DNA from: Flavilitoribacter nigricans DSM 23189 = NBRC 102662
Lineage (GTDB): Bacteria; Bacteroidota; Bacteroidia; Chitinophagales; Saprospiraceae
DNA length: 64,000 bases
NCBI RefSeq assembly: GCF_002646595.1
Contig: NZ_PDUD01000040.1
Span: 62,001 to 126,000 of the forward strand
Reading direction: 5' to 3'
Part shown: positions 52,604 to 61,742 of the stretch, piece by piece
Numbering within the stretch: the first letter of the stretch is position 1
Layout: each line of letters begins with the position of its first letter
Translations under genes and position numbers: made by a program
The notes under the pieces: generated by a model
The model's database searches: none
What the model saw: only the letters and a program-made list of their open reading frames with translations
Told to the model about the DNA's origin: nothing

Positions 52604-54586
52604 ATGAAGTACAAAACAAGATTTTGGCCCCTTCTCGTGAGCCTGTTGCTCTTCGGTTCTTTCGCACTGGCCCAAAACAATCTCACCGTTGACGTTTCGC
52701 AATCGGTGGCCAGGATCCAGCCCACGATGTACGGTATATTTTACGAAGACATCAACTTCGCGGCCGACGGCGGGCTCTATCCGGAAATGATCAAAAACCG
52801 GTCCTTTGAATTCGACGAACCCATGATGGGCTGGCAACAACCCAATAGTGTAAAGCTGGCCTTCAATCCCAATTCCGGCTACGCGACGGTGATCAAATCC
52901 CTGCACGATGGGGAAAAGTTTAATTTCTGCCGGGTCGAAGTGAATAACCCGGATCAGTATGTAATTATCAACGAAGGGTTCAGAGGTATGGGTATCCGCC
53001 AGGGTGCGCATTACGATCTGACGCTGCGGGCCGCCAAAAGGTCCGGCAACGTACGCAGGATCACCCTGGAACTTATCGACGATGCCGGGAATGTACTCGG
53101 TGCCGGTACCATCATTCCTACCTCCAAACAATGGGCTAATTACGCCACCGAGATCACTGCGACCAAAACCGAGGCCAAAGCCAAACTACGGATCACCTTC
53201 AGCGGCAAAGGCGAGCTGGACCTCGATATGATCTCCCTCTTCCCCCAGGATACCTGGAAAAATCGCAAGAACGGCCTGCGCAAGGATCTGGTCCAATTGC
53301 TGTACGATCTCCGCCCCGGTTTCCTCCGCTTTCCCGGGGGTTGCATCGTGGAAGGTCGCACCCTGGCCAAACGCTACCAGTGGAAAAAAACGGTGGGACC
53401 GGTCGGTGAACGGGCTACCCTCGTCAACCGTTGGAACACGGAATTCAACCACCGGCTTACGCCGGATTATTACCAGAGTTTTGGTCTGGGCTTTTTTGAA
53501 TACTTCCAGCTTTCCGAAGATCTGGGCGCCGAACCCTTGCCCATCCTGGGCTGCGGAATGGCCTGCCAGTTCAATACCGGCGAACTCGTGCCGATGGATG
53601 AACTGGATCCCTACGTTCAGGATGCGCTCGACCTCATCGAATTCGCCAACGGACCGGTAGATTCTCCCTGGGGAAAAGTGCGCGCGGATATGGGTCATCC
53701 GAAACCTTTCAATATGAAGTACATCGGTATCGGGAATGAGCAGTGGGGGCCGGAATACATCAAACGCTATAAAGTATTTGCCAAAGCGCTGAAAGATGCT
53801 TATCCGGATATCGTCCTGGTCTCTACCGCCGGACCTTTCCCGGATGGCGATTTCTTTGAATACGGTATGGGAGAACTCGTTAAGCTGGACGCCGAACTGG
53901 TAGATGAGCATTATTATCGTCCACCTTCCTGGTTTCGGGAAAATGCCGATCGTTACGATGATTACGACCGGAATGGACCGAAAATATTTGCCGGAGAATA
54001 CGCCGCGCAGAGTGTCGAGATCGCCAGCCCGAACAATAAGAACAATTGGGAAACGGCGCTTTCCGAAGCAGCCTTTATGACGGGCCTGGAACGCAATGCC
54101 GATCTCGTCCACCTGACTTCCTACGCACCTCTGATGGCACACGCTGACGGCTGGCAGTGGACCCCGGATATGATCTGGTTCAACAACCTGGAGTCTATCG
54201 GAACGCCCAACTACTATGTCCAGAAGTTATTCGCTAACCATCCCGGCACAGACCTGCTCCGGATCACCCGGGACGGAGAGCAACTCAGCGGACAGAACGA
54301 CCTCTATGCTTCCGCCGTAAAGGATGCCGGCAAAAATGAACTCATCATCAAACTGGTGAATACGGCGGAAAATTCTCAGAAAGTTAAAGTAGACGTTGAA
54401 GGAGGAAAACCCGGTGCAGAGGGGAAATTCACGCGCCTGCGGTCGGACGACCTGAGTGCGGAAAACTCGTTCGAGTCGCCGCGCAACGTTTATCCGACAG
54501 AAGGTACGGTTCGCCTGAATGGTAATGCCCTGCAGGTAGAACTCCCCGCTCATTCGCTTTCGGTATTCAGAGTAAGTCTGGATTAA
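52604..54586 (+). CDS. GH51 alpha-L-arabinofuranosidase
   Basis: The ATG at 52604 (660 aa) gives a signal peptide (about 1-23, ALAQ); the frame extends upstream to 52463 without a plausible start. After an N-terminal CBM_4_9-like sandwich (about 60-200), the GH51 TIM barrel carries LRFPGGCIVEG, the acid/base Glu379 in GNEQWG and nucleophile Glu465 in FAGEYAAQS; a C-terminal beta domain closes the protein. The enzyme releases terminal arabinofuranose from arabinan, arabinoxylan or pectin side chains. It is encoded apart from the PUL, 183 bp after the peptidase, but could serve it. Confidence 0.95.
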   Translation: MKYKTRFWPLLVSLLLFGSFALAQNNLTVDVSQSVARIQPTMYGIFYEDINFAADGGLYPEMIKNRSFEFDEPMMGWQQPNSVKLAFNPNSGYATVIKSLHDGEKFNFCRVEVNNPDQYVIINEGFRGMGIRQGAHYDLTLRAAKRSGNVRRITLELIDDAGNVLGAGTIIPTSKQWANYATEITATKTEAKAKLRITFSGKGELDLDMISLFPQDTWKNRKNGLRKDLVQLLYDLRPGFLRFPGGCIVEGRTLAKRYQWKKTVGPVGERATLVNRWNTEFNHRLTPDYYQSFGLGFFEYFQLSEDLGAEPLPILGCGMACQFNTGELVPMDELDPYVQDALDLIEFANGPVDSPWGKVRADMGHPKPFNMKYIGIGNEQWGPEYIKRYKVFAKALKDAYPDIVLVSTAGPFPDGDFFEYGMGELVKLDAELVDEHYYRPPSWFRENADRYDDYDRNGPKIFAGEYAAQSVEIASPNNKNNWETALSEAAFMTGLERNADLVHLTSYAPLMAHADGWQWTPDMIWFNNLESIGTPNYYVQKLFANHPGTDLLRITRDGEQLSGQNDLYASAVKDAGKNELIIKLVNTAENSQKVKVDVEGGKPGAEGKFTRLRSDDLSAENSFESPRNVYPTEGTVRLNGNALQVELPAHSLSVFRVSLD

Positions 54587-54640
54587 ACGCCATAACGGCC
54601 GGTGGGCCCGCTGATCAAGATATACTGCACAACGTCTGAA

Positions 54641-54773
54641 TTTGTGCATTAGATATTCCTCCTCCGCCCTGCGGGCACCTCCTCCCGAGGAGGATAGCAC
54701 CTTGCTTAATGGATGGTTGTGCTCCACTGGGGGAGCTGGCCGAAGGGCTGAGGGGGATCTTCATTTGCACAAA
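54641..54773. repeat. Imperfect inverted-repeat element between convergent genes
   Basis: Terminal TTTGTGCA (54641-54648) and TGCACAAA (54766-54773) are perfect reverse complements. Internally CCTCCGCCCT... pairs imperfectly with ...AGGGCTGAGGGGG, and CTCCTCCCGAGGAGG is a small inner palindrome. This matches a class of dispersed intergenic repeats recalled from many bacteria (C-rich arm ending CACCTCC, G-rich arm with GGGGGAGCTGG). Between two convergent genes it may also act as a bidirectional terminator. Confidence 0.65.
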
Positions 54774-54831
54774 ATCAAATGTTGTCAAGTATAATTTAGC
54801 GGACCCACCGGCATGATGGTTCTCCTGTCCG

Positions 54832-56691
54832 TTAACGCTGGATCATGATCCTTTTTGACCAGCTTTGGCCACCGTCCTGTTCCAATTTCACAAAATAGAG
54901 ACCGCCCGCCAGATCGGGTTGGCTAACCTGAAAACCGGTAGCTCCTTTTTCGACCGCTTCCCGCAGAAATTCCCGGCCGAATGCATCCAGGAATCTCAAC
55001 TCGCCGGGCTTTTCCAGAGGGGTAGAAAAATCCAAACGGAAATGGCCCCGGCTGGGGTTCGGAAATACCCGGAAAGCCAGTTTGTTGGGTTCCGACTCGT
55101 GTACGGGAGTGGTGATGCTTTCGGAAGCCGTGATGTAGACCGGATTTCCGTTGAGCGGGACCGAGCCCGCGTCGGCGTAATCTACAGCCTGACTTTTACT
55201 GTAGTGCCAGGGCCTGATCTCTACTTCTCCGGTCAGTACTCCGTCCGGAAAATCGTAGCGGAAAGAGGCGCTTTCACTTTCATCCTTGGTGGTTTTGGCC
55301 CAAAGCACGAAAACCGGATCCCTGCCTTCACGGACAAAAGCAGCTCCCCTTACTTTTCCCGAAAGTTCGAGCGCTTCGGTCAGTCGGCTGTCGTAGGCAT
55401 ATCCTTTGGTCAGTCGGCTCAGGGTGCGGTTGGCGATGGCCGATTCGTGGGCCGGAGCGTCGTTAAAGGCGTGATGTTTCAGCGAGCCGTACAGCCCCAT
55501 CAGTTCAAATTCACTGCCGGCCCATTCCTCTTTGGTGTGATCGCCAAGCTGATACCAGTGCACCTGGGCCAGTCCGGCCTTTTGCCCCATAACGGCCGTT
55601 TTAACAAAATAATTACGCTGAAAAGCGTCACTGCCGTAGTAGTTGAATCCCCGGCGCGGCACGTTGGTTTCGGTGATCAGCCAGACCTTTTCCGGATACT
55701 TTTGCCCGTTGTAGCCGTAGGCGTCCAGTACGCCGGCAAAGTCCTGCTTTTTTTCCAGTACCCGGTCTACCGCCTTATCGGAATTCCTTTCGTAAACGAA
55801 GCCTCCGGCGTCATTGCTCCACTGTCGCATCTGGCCGTCAATGTGGGGGTAAACGTGATAACTCATGGCGTCAAACCAGGCGCCACCGAGGTGCGGATAT
55901 TCCTCCGAAACCCGGCCTCCATCGGGGTTGTCGGTGTGCCGAAGAATGAGATCCAGAAAGCCCGGGCTACCCAAACCTCCAACGGCCACGTAATCATCGG
56001 GAGCGAACCGTTTGACCACTTCGTAGGTGATTCGTAACATGCGTACGTAATGTTGGATGGGCGCGCGCAATTTAAAATCACAGGGATCCGGCACATTGTC
56101 AAACCAGTTGCCTTCGTACTCCCGGGTTTTCCAACCATTGCCGGAGTAGTCTTCGTCCGGCTCGTTCATAACTTCCCAGAAGCGCACCTGCTTGTCGTAG
56201 ATCTTGACCAGATTGTAGACGTAGAGCGCATAAATGTTCTCGTCATTGACGGGTGTACCGTTGGCCCCGTCGTCCCAGATGGGACTGAACATGTTCCGGA
56301 AGGCCTGGGAGGGTTCTCCGGGGCAGTGTTGGGTGCGGTCGCGATGCGCATCAGACGGATGCCCGATAAACAGTACGTTTTCGTCGGAACCCAGGTGAGC
56401 GTAGTACTCGAAGGCTTCTTTCCGAATGTCGTAATCGTAAAATTCCAGGAAATGATCGGGCAGGGTAAGTCGCAAACTGTTGATGCCCGCGCCGGGCTGC
56501 CCCAATGCGGGATCGCCTACGGAAATAGCCGCCAGCTGTTCGTCGGTCCAGCCTTGGTAATAGCCGAAATTAACGCCGGTTCGAAAGCCGCCACGGTAGG
56601 ATCTCACTTCCTGATTGGCGGTAAAATTGATCTGGGAAAAACAGAGGACTGCACAGAGCAGACCAGTCATTGTAAGGGTTAAACGGAGCAT
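54832..56691 (-). CDS. Clan GH-A glycoside hydrolase with T9SS domain
   Basis: A 619-aa protein with a signal peptide (about 1-19). The catalytic TIM barrel (about 30-420) has Glu177 in EVMNEPDEDY as acid/base and Glu341 in LITETNVPRRG as probable nucleophile, the clan GH-A pattern (GH5/GH39-like families); AMSYHVYPHIDG is the pre-beta-7 segment. A beta domain (about 430-525) and a T9SS sorting domain (from FPNPSRGHF) follow. The specific family cannot be fixed by eye; a xylosidase-, mannosidase- or galactanase-like activity is possible. Surface location is implied by the sorting domain. Confidence 0.75.
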   Translation of the reverse strand: MLRLTLTMTGLLCAVLCFSQINFTANQEVRSYRGGFRTGVNFGYYQGWTDEQLAAISVGDPALGQPGAGINSLRLTLPDHFLEFYDYDIRKEAFEYYAHLGSDENVLFIGHPSDAHRDRTQHCPGEPSQAFRNMFSPIWDDGANGTPVNDENIYALYVYNLVKIYDKQVRFWEVMNEPDEDYSGNGWKTREYEGNWFDNVPDPCDFKLRAPIQHYVRMLRITYEVVKRFAPDDYVAVGGLGSPGFLDLILRHTDNPDGGRVSEEYPHLGGAWFDAMSYHVYPHIDGQMRQWSNDAGGFVYERNSDKAVDRVLEKKQDFAGVLDAYGYNGQKYPEKVWLITETNVPRRGFNYYGSDAFQRNYFVKTAVMGQKAGLAQVHWYQLGDHTKEEWAGSEFELMGLYGSLKHHAFNDAPAHESAIANRTLSRLTKGYAYDSRLTEALELSGKVRGAAFVREGRDPVFVLWAKTTKDESESASFRYDFPDGVLTGEVEIRPWHYSKSQAVDYADAGSVPLNGNPVYITASESITTPVHESEPNKLAFRVFPNPSRGHFRLDFSTPLEKPGELRFLDAFGREFLREAVEKGATGFQVSQPDLAGGLYFVKLEQDGGQSWSKRIMIQR

Positions 56692-56954
56692 AAGGGATGA
56701 ATCTATAGAGTGAATTAATCAAGTGTAATCACCTTGATGCTCAGCTATAAAATAGGGGGTATGAAATTTTGAAAGCTATAACCCCACCACCCGATCAAAT
56801 ATTGCCTGCCGGTCAAATGTTTTTTCTTTTTTTTCTAAAAAATCGAACATTACCCGCCTTAGTTAGGATTGAATAGACAGTATTATCCCCAAATAACCTC
56901 CTCTGCATATCCCAAAGCGTACTACTCATTTCAATTTCATAAAACATTAACAAA

Positions 56955-57269
56955 ATGGACAAAAGAATCTTAATCGGTGCCGGAGTCGGCCTCGTTCTCG
57001 GATTGATCGAAATGTTTTTATTCACCCAGGGTAACGGAGGTATTCTCTGGCTGATCATGGGCGTTGTGGCTGGTGCCGCGATTGGTTTTGCCAGTACCCG
57101 CCCCTTCGGTATCAATTTCCTGGTACTGAGTTTTCTGATCGGCTTGGTATTATATCTGGTCGTTGCTGCTAATACGGGGCAATACCTGGATGATATTCTT
57201 ACCGGTGGCATCACCGGACTACTGATCGGGCTCGGAGTGAAATACATGGCCCGTACCGAAGTTGCTTAG
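56955..57269 (+). CDS. Small multi-pass membrane protein
   Basis: A 104-aa protein, almost entirely hydrophobic and glycine-rich, with about four segments (about 5-24, 30-48, 50-70, 82-96) joined by short turns containing RPFG and a GTY-type loop. Small-residue spacing (GAGVGLVLG, GITGLLIGLG) suggests helix packing. No family is recognised. Composition and frame length support a real gene. Neighbours offer no functional hint. Confidence 0.6.
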   Translation: MDKRILIGAGVGLVLGLIEMFLFTQGNGGILWLIMGVVAGAAIGFASTRPFGINFLVLSFLIGLVLYLVVAANTGQYLDDILTGGITGLLIGLGVKYMARTEVA

Positions 57270-57689
57270 GCTTTTTCGGGATTGATTTACGACTAATTTC
57301 CACCTTTAACTCCTGAAAGATTACCACAGATCTTCTCCGCTGCCGATTACCGGGTCGAAAGGATAATATCCGGCCCGGATGACGACAGCGGAGAATTTGT
57401 GGGAATGGAATGAAACTACAATTCGTCTTATCCGTAGAAAATCTTACCAGGAGATGACTACACCACATCTCGGTATTTAAGGAAATCCGGAAACTGATCG
57501 GGGAAAGCAGTGCCGCCGGGAATTCAGAGACAGCAAACACAGCCAGTTATTCAAATTACCCAATACCAGCTGCCTGAGCACCAGAACCGGCCATCAGCTT
57601 CCCAATCCAGCATCCAATTCCACCTCAGTTTCTGAACCAGCTGATCGAAACGATCAGATCTACAGCTCAACCGTAAATCAGTCCTCAAA
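57270..57689. other. Intergenic with long hairpin
   Basis: No gene is supported. A 79-nt imperfect palindrome at 57324-57402 is the main feature; the remaining 290 bp hold no recognised signal and include the promoter region of the DUF6089-like gene. Confidence 0.55.
57324..57402. repeat. 79-nt imperfect palindrome
   Basis: TTCTCCGCTG (57333-57342) pairs perfectly with CAGCGGAGAA (57386-57395); outer CCACA/TGTGG and inner CCGGG/CCCGG arms pair as well. No T-tract on either side, so it is not a standard intrinsic terminator. A structured RNA or palindromic repeat family is possible. Confidence 0.65.
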
Positions 57690-58361
57690 ATGAAGAACTT
57701 TACACTTACACTGTTATTTGGGATCTCTGCCGTCTTTTTGCTTCCCGCTCAATCAAATCTTTTTGAAGGTGGTCTTTTTCTGGGTGGCTCTACCATTGGC
57801 GGCGACCTCGTCAGGTCGGACTTCGGATCCGTCAACCAGATCAGCCTCGCCTACGGCCTTATGTTGCGCTATTACGTGGATCCCAATGTAGCGATCCGCC
57901 TGAACGCACTACAGACCAAGTTGAGATCGCAGTCTCAGCAATTCGATAACTTTGGCAGCTATACCCTACGCTCCGAAACTCCGGTAACCGAGATCACCAT
58001 CGACGGAGAATACGATTTTCTGGGGCACCGACGCAACTGGCTGACCAAAACCGGCGGGATTTCCGGCTATGTATTCCTCGGGATCGGCATTGCGCTGACC
58101 GATCCGATGCTTTTCTATAATTACGAAAGCGAAAAACTTGCTGCTGATGAAAATGCCGATGTATCCGATACCCGGGTCGTCATGCCCTTCGGAGGCGGGA
58201 TGCGTTGGAGTTTTTCCGACCGGGGTTCTCTGGTGCTGGAACTAAGTATTCGCCCGGCTTTTTCCGATTACCTGGACGGGATCAGTATTGCCGGCAACCC
58301 GGGAAGAAATGACTGGTACGGGTTCGGAGGATTTCAGTTCTGGTACAAGCTCGTCGATTAA
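57690..58361 (+). CDS. DUF6089-like outer-membrane beta-barrel protein
   Basis: A 223-aa protein with a signal peptide (about 1-20). The mature part starts EGGLFLGGSTIGGDLVRSD and has alternating beta-strands ending in an aromatic-rich FGGFQFWYKLVD, typical of 8-10-strand barrels. The opening resembles the DUF6089/PorG-like family, some members of which are linked to T9SS or gliding functions; general outer-membrane proteins are the alternative. Single-gene unit. Confidence 0.75.
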   Translation: MKNFTLTLLFGISAVFLLPAQSNLFEGGLFLGGSTIGGDLVRSDFGSVNQISLAYGLMLRYYVDPNVAIRLNALQTKLRSQSQQFDNFGSYTLRSETPVTEITIDGEYDFLGHRRNWLTKTGGISGYVFLGIGIALTDPMLFYNYESEKLAADENADVSDTRVVMPFGGGMRWSFSDRGSLVLELSIRPAFSDYLDGISIAGNPGRNDWYGFGGFQFWYKLVD

Positions 58362-58394
58362 GCTTATCCCATTCTTTACCCGTAAGACCTGCAT

Positions 58395-59102
58395 TCAAAG
58401 GCAGTTCGTGATCCGTTCAAAAAACTCGACCAACAAAGGATACTGTTCGTAAAAGAAGAAAGATTCTTTGTCACTGGCCATTTTTTGCATATGGCGGATA
58501 GAAGCACGCCGGACATCTTCACTGAAGCGGTTCTGGAATGGCGATAAACGGCCGGTATACAAGGTAAAGACGTGTACGGGATCGATCTCGTCGTCAATCG
58601 AACCGGCCTTGATCCGATCCATATTGATCAGGTCGGCCTGGAAGCCGTAGCCTCTCGAATGCGCGTGGGGATCTCCGTCGGAGACCAACACGAAATATTT
58701 CGGTATGCTGGAAAGGGAATGGCGCTGGAATTCGCGATTGGCCAGATCAATGGCCGCGTGAATGTCCGTGGCGTACACGGTCCTGGGTATGGCTAATTCC
58801 TCCAGCGCAGCTTCCAGTTTCCCAGTCTCTCCCGTCAGCGGAAGTACCACCTCAGCTCCCCGGTTAAAAGTAATGATCCCGATCTTCAGATTGGTCTCAC
58901 TCAGTTCAAAGGTGCCGGTAAGCGCGTGCAGTACCGTTTGGATCTCGCCCAAATACGCCCTTTCACTACCGGAAAAATCCAGCGCGATGATCAGGTTCAT
59001 GGGGCAGGATGGCTGTACGCGCCGGACCTGGGCGGGAAGCGCTTGTACAAACATAACAATGGCAGTCAGAAGAAAAGCGGATCGGAGCAATTTACGGAGC
59101 AT
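58395..59102 (-). CDS. Secreted von Willebrand A-domain protein
   Basis: A 235-aa protein with a signal peptide (about 1-24). A VWA domain spans the mature protein with a complete MIDAS: DFSGS (Asp42, Ser44, Ser46), a threonine in YATDIH and Asp in VSDGDPH. The protein is just the VWA domain, without partner modules. It could act as a metal-dependent adhesion or assembly factor in the periplasm or at the surface. It is convergent with the DUF6089-like gene (33-bp gap) and divergent from the two-component genes. Confidence 0.85.
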   Translation of the reverse strand: MLRKLLRSAFLLTAIVMFVQALPAQVRRVQPSCPMNLIIALDFSGSERAYLGEIQTVLHALTGTFELSETNLKIGIITFNRGAEVVLPLTGETGKLEAALEELAIPRTVYATDIHAAIDLANREFQRHSLSSIPKYFVLVSDGDPHAHSRGYGFQADLINMDRIKAGSIDDEIDPVHVFTLYTGRLSPFQNRFSEDVRRASIRHMQKMASDKESFFFYEQYPLLVEFFERITNCL

Positions 59103-59525
59103 ACCAACATGATTTTGGGTGGCATTCGGACAGGGCTGTTCCTACCAAATATATGTTATTTCGTGATAAATTACTTGTTTTCAATCCGGTAGATTTTTAA
59201 TTCCGTGCAGTTGGTCGCTGCTATTACAATCCGTTACCGTTTAATCCGGGAACCCGGACATCCGGGCCGAAAAAAGTTTTGCCGGCAGCTTCCTGGCGGT
59301 CGCAGCCAATTGCTTACCATCGGAAATCGTACACCAGGACCGGTTTCCTCCCGAATTTCCCGTGTTTTCGATGAATTTATCATGGAATTTTGACGTACAT
59401 CCTCCCAGCTTCTCCTATTTTTACGACTATACCCGACGCAAAGTGGATTGATCCGAACGGTGATTATTCCGTCAGGACTCCTCCAACTTTACGTCAGGAT
59501 AATCAACCGATCGATAAGTCGAGCT
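59103..59525. other. Divergent promoter region before two-component genes
   Basis: No gene is supported. Two copies of CGTCAGGA at 59470-59477 and 59492-59499, 22 bp apart (two helical turns), lie just upstream of the response-regulator start and may be a binding site. No clear -7 box was found. Confidence 0.5.
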
Positions 59526-60215
59526 ATGAAATACCTGCTGGTGATCGAGGACGAACAAAATGTAGCTGCTTTCATCCAAAAAGGACTCCGGGAAGAAGGC
59601 TACGAGGTATTACTGGCGTACGATGGGGCAGCCGGTCTGGAACTATTGCAACAACATCCGGTGGACCTGGTTATTCTGGATCTCATCCTGCCCGGCACCA
59701 ACGGGCTGGAGGTTTGCCGGCAGATCCGTTCGGGAGAACACTCGGAAATACCGGTATTAATGCTTACGGCGCTGGGCTCCACGGAGAATGTTGTCAGCGG
59801 ACTGGATAGTGGAGCGGATGACTACCTGACCAAACCTTTCAAATTTAAGGAATTGCTCGCCCGGATCCGGGCATTGCTGCGGCGCCGGGACCGAACGGAA
59901 CTTCCTTCCCGGATGCTTTCGATCGCCGACCTGGTACTGGATCGCGACACCAAGGTTGCTACCCGTTCCGGCCGGGAGATCAAGTTGACGGCCACTGAAT
60001 ACCGCCTACTGGAATATTTTATGAAAAACCCACGCCGGGTGCTGTCCCGGATCGACTTACTGGAAAACGTGTGGGATATCAATTTTGACATGGGCACCAA
60101 TGTCGTCGACGTCTACGTGAATTACCTGCGCAATAAAATGGACAAAGGTTTTCCCAGTAAACTGATCCACACCGTGATTGGAATGGGCTACATCCTGAAA
60201 GAAGAAAAGGCATAA
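59526..60215 (+). CDS. OmpR-family response regulator
   Basis: The ATG at 59526 (229 aa) begins directly at the receiver domain. Asp52 (VILDLILPG) is the phospho-acceptor, with acidic Glu8/Asp9, Thr81 and Lys103 (TKPFKFKEL). A winged-helix DNA-binding domain follows (about 130-229; LTATEYRLLEYFMKNP, VDVYVNYLRNKMD, IGMGYIL). It is a classical transcriptional activator or repressor. The cognate kinase is encoded 3 bp downstream. A direct-repeat array with 11-bp spacing before the next gene fits tandem OmpR-type binding. Confidence 0.95.
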   Translation: MKYLLVIEDEQNVAAFIQKGLREEGYEVLLAYDGAAGLELLQQHPVDLVILDLILPGTNGLEVCRQIRSGEHSEIPVLMLTALGSTENVVSGLDSGADDYLTKPFKFKELLARIRALLRRRDRTELPSRMLSIADLVLDRDTKVATRSGREIKLTATEYRLLEYFMKNPRRVLSRIDLLENVWDINFDMGTNVVDVYVNYLRNKMDKGFPSKLIHTVIGMGYILKEEKA

Positions 60216-60218
60216 GGC

Positions 60219-61625
60219 ATGAAGATCCGAGATAAAATCACCCTGATCTTTACTTTGCTGACGGGCTCTCTACTGCTCTTCATTTTCATCTTCATTTATT
60301 TTTTCTCCTATCGCTATGCTGAAAACGAATCTTATCTCCGGCTCCGGGACCGGACCCGCATTGCCGCCCAGGCCTACCTGGAGCGCGACGAACTGTCTGC
60401 TGTCGCTTACGACAGGCTGCTGACCCAGCACCAGCAAATTATTCCCGGAGAAAAAGAACTGATCCTCCCCGTAGACACCACCCAGCGCGAGCTGTTGTAC
60501 GACGCCAGTGCCCTTAACTACCCGGATGAATTTTTCAACCGCATTTTTGAACAACATTACGGTCAGATTAAAATCGGCAGTGTCTATCACACCGGTATTC
60601 TTTATCCGGATAATTCGGGAAATTACATCGTGATCGTTTCGGCCCGGGATCAGGCCGGGTCGGCGGAAATGCGGCGATTGCTCAACATCCTCATTCTTTC
60701 CTTTCTGCTGGGGCTGGTATTGACCTATTTCGTCGGCACTTTTTATTCCGACCGGGTGCTGCGGCCGATCTCGGCCATTACGGACCGCGCCAATGAGATC
60801 AGCGCCACCAACCTGCACCTTCGTTTGCTCACCAGTAATACCAAAGACGAACTCAATGAGTTGGCGACTACTTTTAACCATATGCTGGATCGCTTGGAAA
60901 CCTCTTTCGAAACCCAAAATAATTTCATCAATAATGCCTCCCACGAGCTGCGCAATCCACTGACGGCCATTCTCGGCGAAACAGAGATCGCTCTGAATAA
61001 GGATCGTTCCGGCGGGGAATATCGCCAGTCTCTGGAAACGGTGCAGAACGAAGCCCAACGGCTGGATCTGCTGGTAAAAAGCCTGCTGAAGCTGGCGCAG
61101 ACCGGTCTGGAGGACAAACGGCTCATCATCGCTCCTTTGCGGATCGACGAGTTGCTCATCCAGGTCAAACAACAACTGGATACCGTTCAGCCCGGCAATC
61201 AGGTTAAAATTGATTTTTCCGGGCTGCCGGAAGAGTCGGATTATCTGCTGGTGCAGGGAAATGAAAGCCTGCTGACGGTAGCACTCAACAATATTCTGGA
61301 CAATGCCTGCAAATTCTCCGAGAACCAGGAGGTCATCGTCAGGATCAGGGCCGGTAAAAAAAGTGCAAGTATTGAAGTATCGGACCGGGGCGTGGGCATC
61401 CCGGAAGAAGATATACGCAAGATCACCGAGCCTTTTTACCGGGCCGATAACGCCCGGGCATTCCGTGGTTTCGGGGTAGGATTACCGCTGGCCAGCAAGA
61501 TCATCAAGATCCACGGCGGCACTACAAATATTACGTCCAGGGTCGGCCAAGGGACGCAGGTCACCGTAGAATTCCCCAATTACCGCCTGCACAACAGACG
61601 AAAGATCGATGTGTCCATCATTTAA
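60219..61625 (+). CDS. Sensor histidine kinase
   Basis: A 468-aa protein. Two transmembrane helices (about 8-30 and 152-174) flank a periplasmic sensor of about 120 residues with no recognised fold. A HAMP domain follows (about 172-225), then HisKA with phospho-acceptor His242 (NASHELRNPLTAILG) and an HATPase domain with N box (NNILDNACKFS, about 357-367), G1 (DRGVGIPEED) and G2 (GFGVGLPLA). It is encoded 3 bp after the response regulator, and shares its transcript. The signal is unknown; architecture resembles envelope-stress or metal-sensing kinases. Confidence 0.96.
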   Translation: MKIRDKITLIFTLLTGSLLLFIFIFIYFFSYRYAENESYLRLRDRTRIAAQAYLERDELSAVAYDRLLTQHQQIIPGEKELILPVDTTQRELLYDASALNYPDEFFNRIFEQHYGQIKIGSVYHTGILYPDNSGNYIVIVSARDQAGSAEMRRLLNILILSFLLGLVLTYFVGTFYSDRVLRPISAITDRANEISATNLHLRLLTSNTKDELNELATTFNHMLDRLETSFETQNNFINNASHELRNPLTAILGETEIALNKDRSGGEYRQSLETVQNEAQRLDLLVKSLLKLAQTGLEDKRLIIAPLRIDELLIQVKQQLDTVQPGNQVKIDFSGLPEESDYLLVQGNESLLTVALNNILDNACKFSENQEVIVRIRAGKKSASIEVSDRGVGIPEEDIRKITEPFYRADNARAFRGFGVGLPLASKIIKIHGGTTNITSRVGQGTQVTVEFPNYRLHNRRKIDVSII

Positions 61626-61641
61626 GCGCCCGGTAATCTAT

Positions 61642-61681
61642 TTCTAATCCCATTCTAATCTCGCTCTTAGATCGTTCTTAA
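61642..61681 (+). promoter_or_regulatory. Four 11-bp-phased direct repeats
   Basis: TTCTAAT (61642), TTCTAAT (61653), CTCTTAG (61664) and TTCTTAA (61675) follow each other at exactly 11-bp steps. Heptamers repeated at helical phase are the usual site for tandem OmpR/PhoB-type dimers. The array lies 17 bp after the kinase gene and 62 bp before the UspA start. Confidence 0.7.
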
Positions 61682-61742
61682 AAGGCACGCCTACTTTTCG
61701 GTCGTATTCAGCATTCTATTCGATTTACGGAAGATAACGACC

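Noticed and set aside
54227-54727. 166-aa minus-strand frame
   Set aside because: Antisense to the GH51 gene and extends into the inverted-repeat element; no protein features.
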